In this document: piece by piece, positions 60,753-64,000 of the stretch
How positions within the stretch are numbered: position 1 is the stretch's first letter
Layout of the letters: every line of letters begins with the position of its first letter
NCBI RefSeq assembly: GCF_020515625.1
Contig: NZ_JAIWPJ010000001.1
Span: forward strand, 1,426,001 to 1,490,000
Length of the DNA stretch: 64,000 nt
Direction: 5' to 3'
Source: Natrinema amylolyticum
Lineage (GTDB): Archaea; Halobacteriota; Halobacteria; Halobacteriales; Natrialbaceae
Program-made: the position numbers and the translations under genes
Notes under the pieces: model-generated
What the model was told of the DNA's origin: nothing
What the model saw: the letters and a program-made list of their open reading frames with translations, nothing else
The model's database searches: none

Positions 60753-62387
60753 CTACCGAATCTCGCTCTCGCCGCGTCCGTCGCCGATCGTTTCCGGCGT
60801 CGACGTCGCGGTCGAGACCGCTTCCGGATCCACGTCGTCGGCCGTCCGCGCCTCGGGGAGGTCGTAGCCGCTCTCGGTGACGTAGCGCTCGAGCCGGGCG
60901 TTCAACTCGCCGGCCTGCTCGGTGAGGACGGTCGCGCTGCGGGCGACGTGGGAGAGGGCGTCGGCCTGCGCAGACGCTCGCCGGGCCGCTCTCGCGGAGG
61001 TCGCGGCCGTCCGATCGCTCGTCTCCGCGGCGGACTCGACCAGCACGACGACCTCCTCGGTCGCCGAAGCCTGCTCTTCGGTCGCCGCGGAGATCTCCTG
61101 GACGCCGTCGTTCGTCCGTCCGGCGAGATCGGCGATCCGCTCGAGCGCGTTCGCGGCGTCTTCGACGTCGGCGACGCTCCCCTCGATTCGGCCGCGGCTG
61201 GCGCGGACCTCGTCACCTGCGGACATCGCCCGCTGTTTGAGCCCCTCGAGTCGCTCCTCGACGGTCTGGACCGAATCGTAGACCTCTTCGGAGAGGTTCT
61301 GGATCTCGTCGGCGACCGCGCCGAACCCGTCGCCGTCGCTCCCGTCGGAGCGGGTGGCCTCGATGTTGGCGTTGAGCGCCAGCAGGTTCGTCTGCTCGGC
61401 GATGTCGCTGATCGATTCGACGAGCTCGTCGATCCGCTCGGCCTCGGCCTCGAGCCCTTCGATTTCCTCGAGCGTGCGCTCGGTCTCCGCGTCGATCACG
61501 CCCATGCCCTCGATCGCATCGGTCGCGGCCTCGCTCCCCTTCCGACCGACCCTGGCGGTCCTGTCCGCCGTGTCGGCGACCTCCGAGGCCGTGGCGGCGA
61601 TCTCCTCGATCGTCGTCGAGAACGACTCCATCTCGGTCGCGACGGACCGCAACTGCTCGTTTTGCTCCCTGTTGTCCGAGACGACCTCGGTGAGCGCGTC
61701 GCTCGTGCGCTCGCCTTCGGCCCGCACCGTCTCCATGCTCGTCGTGAGTTCGCGGCTGTAGGTGACCACCTCGCCGGAGAACGACTTCAGCGTCCCGAAG
61801 GCGTCCTCGATCTCGTCGAGCATCGCGTTGGAGTTGCCGGCGAGTTCGTCGATCGCGTCGCGAGACCCGCCCCGGTCGAACCGCCGCGTGAGATCGCCCG
61901 CCGCGACCGCCCGCGTCGTCTCGGCGTGCGCCGCGACTGTGCTCTCGAGTTCGTCCAGCGAGCGGTCTGCGTGCTCGCCCGCCGCGAGCTGGTTCCGAAT
62001 CGACGCGAGCGCGGCCTCGAGCCGCCCGAACTCGTCGTCCCGCTCAGTCGAAAAGGAGACGTCGTACTCCTCGTCCTCGAGGCGGGCCGTCCGCTCGGTC
62101 ACGTCGGCGATCCCCTCGCGCAGTTCGTCGCGCTGGCGCGGTGCGGCCCGAACGTCCGAGACCGCGGCGATCGCAGCCGCCGCTCCACCGGTGGTGACGA
62201 CGCCGGCGACGCCGACGCCGAGGACGGCGACGGTCAGTTCGCCGAGCGCGACCGCGGCGACGCCGACGACGAGCAGTCCCGCCACCGCTGCCGCGACGCC
62301 GAATCCGACCGGCCGCTCGGACTGAATCGCCGTCGGGAGCGACGACGCGCCGGCCTCTGTCGCAGCGGTCTCGGTGGGCTCAGTCAT
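60753..62387 (-). CDS. Methyl-accepting chemotaxis transducer (paired with H-NOX)
   Basis: 544 residues from ATG 62387. Two adjacent TM helices (about 28-50 and 53-75) leave almost no extracellular part, so it senses from inside. HAMP-like region about 85-190, then a long coiled coil with the MCP tip IAEQTNLLALNANIEATRS. Methylation-type Glu pairs (SAATEEQASATEEVVVL) are present. Its ATG overlaps the end of the H-NOX gene by 8 bases. The H-NOX protein probably binds it and passes a gas signal to the flagellar motor via CheA. Confidence 0.88.
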   Translation of the reverse strand: MTEPTETAATEAGASSLPTAIQSERPVGFGVAAAVAGLLVVGVAAVALGELTVAVLGVGVAGVVTTGGAAAAIAAVSDVRAAPRQRDELREGIADVTERTARLEDEEYDVSFSTERDDEFGRLEAALASIRNQLAAGEHADRSLDELESTVAAHAETTRAVAAGDLTRRFDRGGSRDAIDELAGNSNAMLDEIEDAFGTLKSFSGEVVTYSRELTTSMETVRAEGERTSDALTEVVSDNREQNEQLRSVATEMESFSTTIEEIAATASEVADTADRTARVGRKGSEAATDAIEGMGVIDAETERTLEEIEGLEAEAERIDELVESISDIAEQTNLLALNANIEATRSDGSDGDGFGAVADEIQNLSEEVYDSVQTVEERLEGLKQRAMSAGDEVRASRGRIEGSVADVEDAANALERIADLAGRTNDGVQEISAATEEQASATEEVVVLVESAAETSDRTAATSARAARRASAQADALSHVARSATVLTEQAGELNARLERYVTESGYDLPEARTADDVDPEAVSTATSTPETIGDGRGESEIR

Positions 62388-63051
62388 TCGTGCCCCCGTT
62401 CGGGGCGTCGGCCGTCGCGTCGGATTCGAACTCGAACCCGGACGTCGATTCGGCGTCGCCATCAGACCGGGAGTCGACCGCGACCGCAGCGTCGGCATCG
62501 GCGTCGGCTGCCACCGTCCGCCGGATGTCGAACACGCACGCGTCGTCTCCCTCGTGCATACAGGTCCACTCCTCGGCGACCAACTCCTCGTCGAAGCGCT
62601 CGGCGACCCCCTGAATCGCGCCGCGAGCGACGTCACACAGCCTCCGGTCCGAGTCGTAGGTGATCCGCACCCGGTTCTCGTCGATTCGCTCCGAGCGAAT
62701 TCGGGGCGTCGTCAGCGTCGTCATGTCTCGCGTCCGCAGCGAGGTGTGGAACCGCTGGATGTTCGCGATGAGTTCCAGCCCGTTCCACTCGTCGTCGATG
62801 TGGAGATCGTAGGTCTCGAGCAGCGCCGGAACGACCCAGGTCCCGTACTGGGTGAGGATCGTTCGCGGGCTCTGATCCGTGAGTTCGCCGGCGGTCCGTG
62901 CGATCTCGTAGACGTCGCCGTCCGGATAGACGGTGACTGGCACGTAGACCTTCTCTTCGATGTCGGCCTCCTCCTGGATCGCGAGCCAGGCGTCCTCGCC
63001 GTAGGTGTCGACGACGAACGCCTGCAGCGTCTTCAGGATTATTCCGTGCAT
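62380..63051 (-). CDS. H-NOX (haem NO/O2-binding) sensor protein
   Basis: 223 residues. MHGIILKTLQAFVVDTYGED is the H-NOX start. His102 (IQRFHTSL) matches the proximal haem ligand, at the canonical position. Tyr132-x-Ser134-x-Arg136 (TYDSDRR) is the YxSxR motif that holds the haem propionates. After residue 165 a Cys-containing end (CMHEGDDACVFDIRR) recalls V4R-type domains, then an acidic tail. It senses NO or O2. First gene of the operon with the transducer. The nitrite reductase in the same window would make NO, so a link is conceivable. Confidence 0.9.
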   Translation of the reverse strand: MHGIILKTLQAFVVDTYGEDAWLAIQEEADIEEKVYVPVTVYPDGDVYEIARTAGELTDQSPRTILTQYGTWVVPALLETYDLHIDDEWNGLELIANIQRFHTSLRTRDMTTLTTPRIRSERIDENRVRITYDSDRRLCDVARGAIQGVAERFDEELVAEEWTCMHEGDDACVFDIRRTVAADADADAAVAVDSRSDGDAESTSGFEFESDATADAPNGGTND

Positions 63052-63297
63052 GATCCCCCGCTGTGTCCCGCCGGCCTGACGGTCACTGGTTCGGATATAT
63101 CAGATTTCACGAGTAGTAACCCACCTTATGACTGTATTCGGTTACCCGTTCACCCTGCATTGTTGGGTACGGGATCGATCGTGCGAACGCCTGTCGCGGC
63201 CGCTCTCGAGGCGATCGAGCGGGAGTTCGTCACCGCCCGCTCGTGATTGCATCGACGAACCATCACGGATAAGGTCGCCGACTAGCATCGATCGATC

Positions 63298-64000
63298 GTG
63301 AGCGACCTCGGAAAAATCGATCGCGCGTTCTTCGACCGGCATATCGCCCCGAACCTCGGTGCAGACCGCGACGACGTCGCCGTCGGGCCCGCCCATGGTG
63401 TCGACTTCGGCGTCCTCGATATCGGCGGGCGAGCGCTGGTCACCGCCACCGATCCGCTGTCGATCCTTCCAGCAATCGGCCTCGAGCGGGCCGCACGGTT
63501 CGCCCTCGACCTCGTCCTCGCGGACGTAGCCGTCAGCGGCGTGGCCCCGTCGCATCTCTCGATCTGTTTCACGCTCCCCGAGGGGATGACCGACGACGAG
63601 TTCGCGACGGTCTGGGAGACGATCCACGCGGAGTGTACGGATCTCGGGGTCGCCGTCGTAACGGGCCACACGGCTCGTTACGGAGATATTTCGCATCCGT
63701 GGGTCGGCGCTGCTACCGCGATGGGCGTCGGCGACCACGACGATATCGTCAGGCCCGACGGTGCCCGTCCCGGCGACCGACTGCTCCTGACGAACGGCCC
63801 CGCCGTGGAATCGGTCGGCCTGCTGAGCACCCTCTTCGGCGATCGCATCGACCTTCCGGACGACGTGATCGCAGACGCACAGGAGCGCCTCGAGGAGGTC
63901 TTTTCGGTCCGCGACGCCCTCACGGCGGCCGCAGCGGGACCGGTGCGGGCGATGCACGACGTGACCGAGGGCGGCCTCGCCGGCGCGCTGAACGAGATGG
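63298..64000 (+). CDS. AIR synthase-related (PurM/HypE-like) protein, 3' end outside window
   Basis: GTG 63298 starts a frame open to the right edge (234 codons visible). SDLGKIDRAFFDRHIAPNLG is followed by AVGPAHGVDFGVLDIGGRAL and the ATP-binding stretch LDLVLADVAVSGVAPSHLSI, then VVTGHTARY and VRAMHDVTEGGLAGALNE: the PurM/HypE fold order. Archaeal members with this start are called HypE-like, but no hydrogenase genes are around. ATP-dependent dehydration or amidation of an unknown substrate is expected. It is divergent from the H-NOX operon. Confidence 0.8.
   Translation, partial: MSDLGKIDRAFFDRHIAPNLGADRDDVAVGPAHGVDFGVLDIGGRALVTATDPLSILPAIGLERAARFALDLVLADVAVSGVAPSHLSICFTLPEGMTDDEFATVWETIHAECTDLGVAVVTGHTARYGDISHPWVGAATAMGVGDHDDIVRPDGARPGDRLLLTNGPAVESVGLLSTLFGDRIDLPDDVIADAQERLEEVFSVRDALTAAAAGPVRAMHDVTEGGLAGALNEM

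Noticed and set aside
1-64000. CRISPR array, rRNA operon or insertion sequence
   Set aside because: No regularly spaced repeats, rRNA-like sequence or transposase gene was found on reading both strands.

Overview
The window is chromosomal DNA of an extremely halophilic archaeon of class Halobacteria, probably Natrialbaceae (Natrinema/Haloterrigena-like). The support is GC-rich coding with acidic proteins, a Kae1-Bud32 fusion, halobacterial-only families (HalOD1, bacterio-opsin-activator type HTH, DUF5808), short or absent leaders and AT-rich TATA elements. The genus is inferred from the type of provirus and was not tested.

Layout. 1-27.6 kb is ordinary chromosome: proline dehydrogenase (partial), PLP enzymes, a copper nitrite reductase (nirK), three universal stress proteins, a K+ channel, a ZIP transporter, coaD, a ROK sugar kinase, an LVIVD surface protein, an ACT-homoserine dehydrogenase operon and an aEF1A-rpS10 operon. 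27.7-44.8 kb is a complete-looking provirus inserted in tRNA-Ala(CGC). 44.8-47 kb is a scarred border with leftover attachment-site copies and small halobacterial genes. 47-64 kb is chromosome again: FemAB-like transferase, HTH regulators, rpS24e-rpS27ae-Kae1/Bud32, pectinesterase, a lone NuoCD, HAM1, a GuaB-family protein, a PIN pair, a MOT1-type transporter, an H-NOX plus chemotaxis-transducer operon, and the start of an AIR-synthase-like gene.

The provirus has a unit length of about 17.0 kb between 14-bp direct repeats of the tRNA 3' end (27765-27778 and 44786-44799). It has the gene logic of a temperate pleolipovirus (SNJ2/betapleolipovirus type): a left rightward operon of small zinc/HNH proteins ending in a replication-type protein; a leftward virion module (four-TM VP3-like protein, 43-aa membrane peptide, 553-aa spike-like protein, two membrane proteins, VP8-like ATPase); and at the right end a winged-helix regulator divergent from a tyrosine integrase.

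The most interesting part is the cargo between these modules. It is AT-rich, leftward and unlike the rest of the virus: (i) a two-gene membrane/coiled-coil pair at 30.7-31.8 kb; (ii) a HEPN-like protein (R-x4-H) at 38.6-40.0 kb, inserted between a DUF6884-like gene and a double GIY-YIG nuclease gene, with a 75-bp duplicated junction and gene remnants on both sides; (iii) a DUF2254-like membrane protein and a small partner at 41.0-43.0 kb. These are candidate superinfection-exclusion or anti-virus systems carried by the provirus. The assignment rests on architecture and context only.

Other points of note: a Lrp/AsnC regulator broken by one in-frame TGA, a receiver domain without its phospho-acceptor Asp, several strong palindromes at the provirus edges, and three TATA-like boxes inside the loops of inverted repeats.
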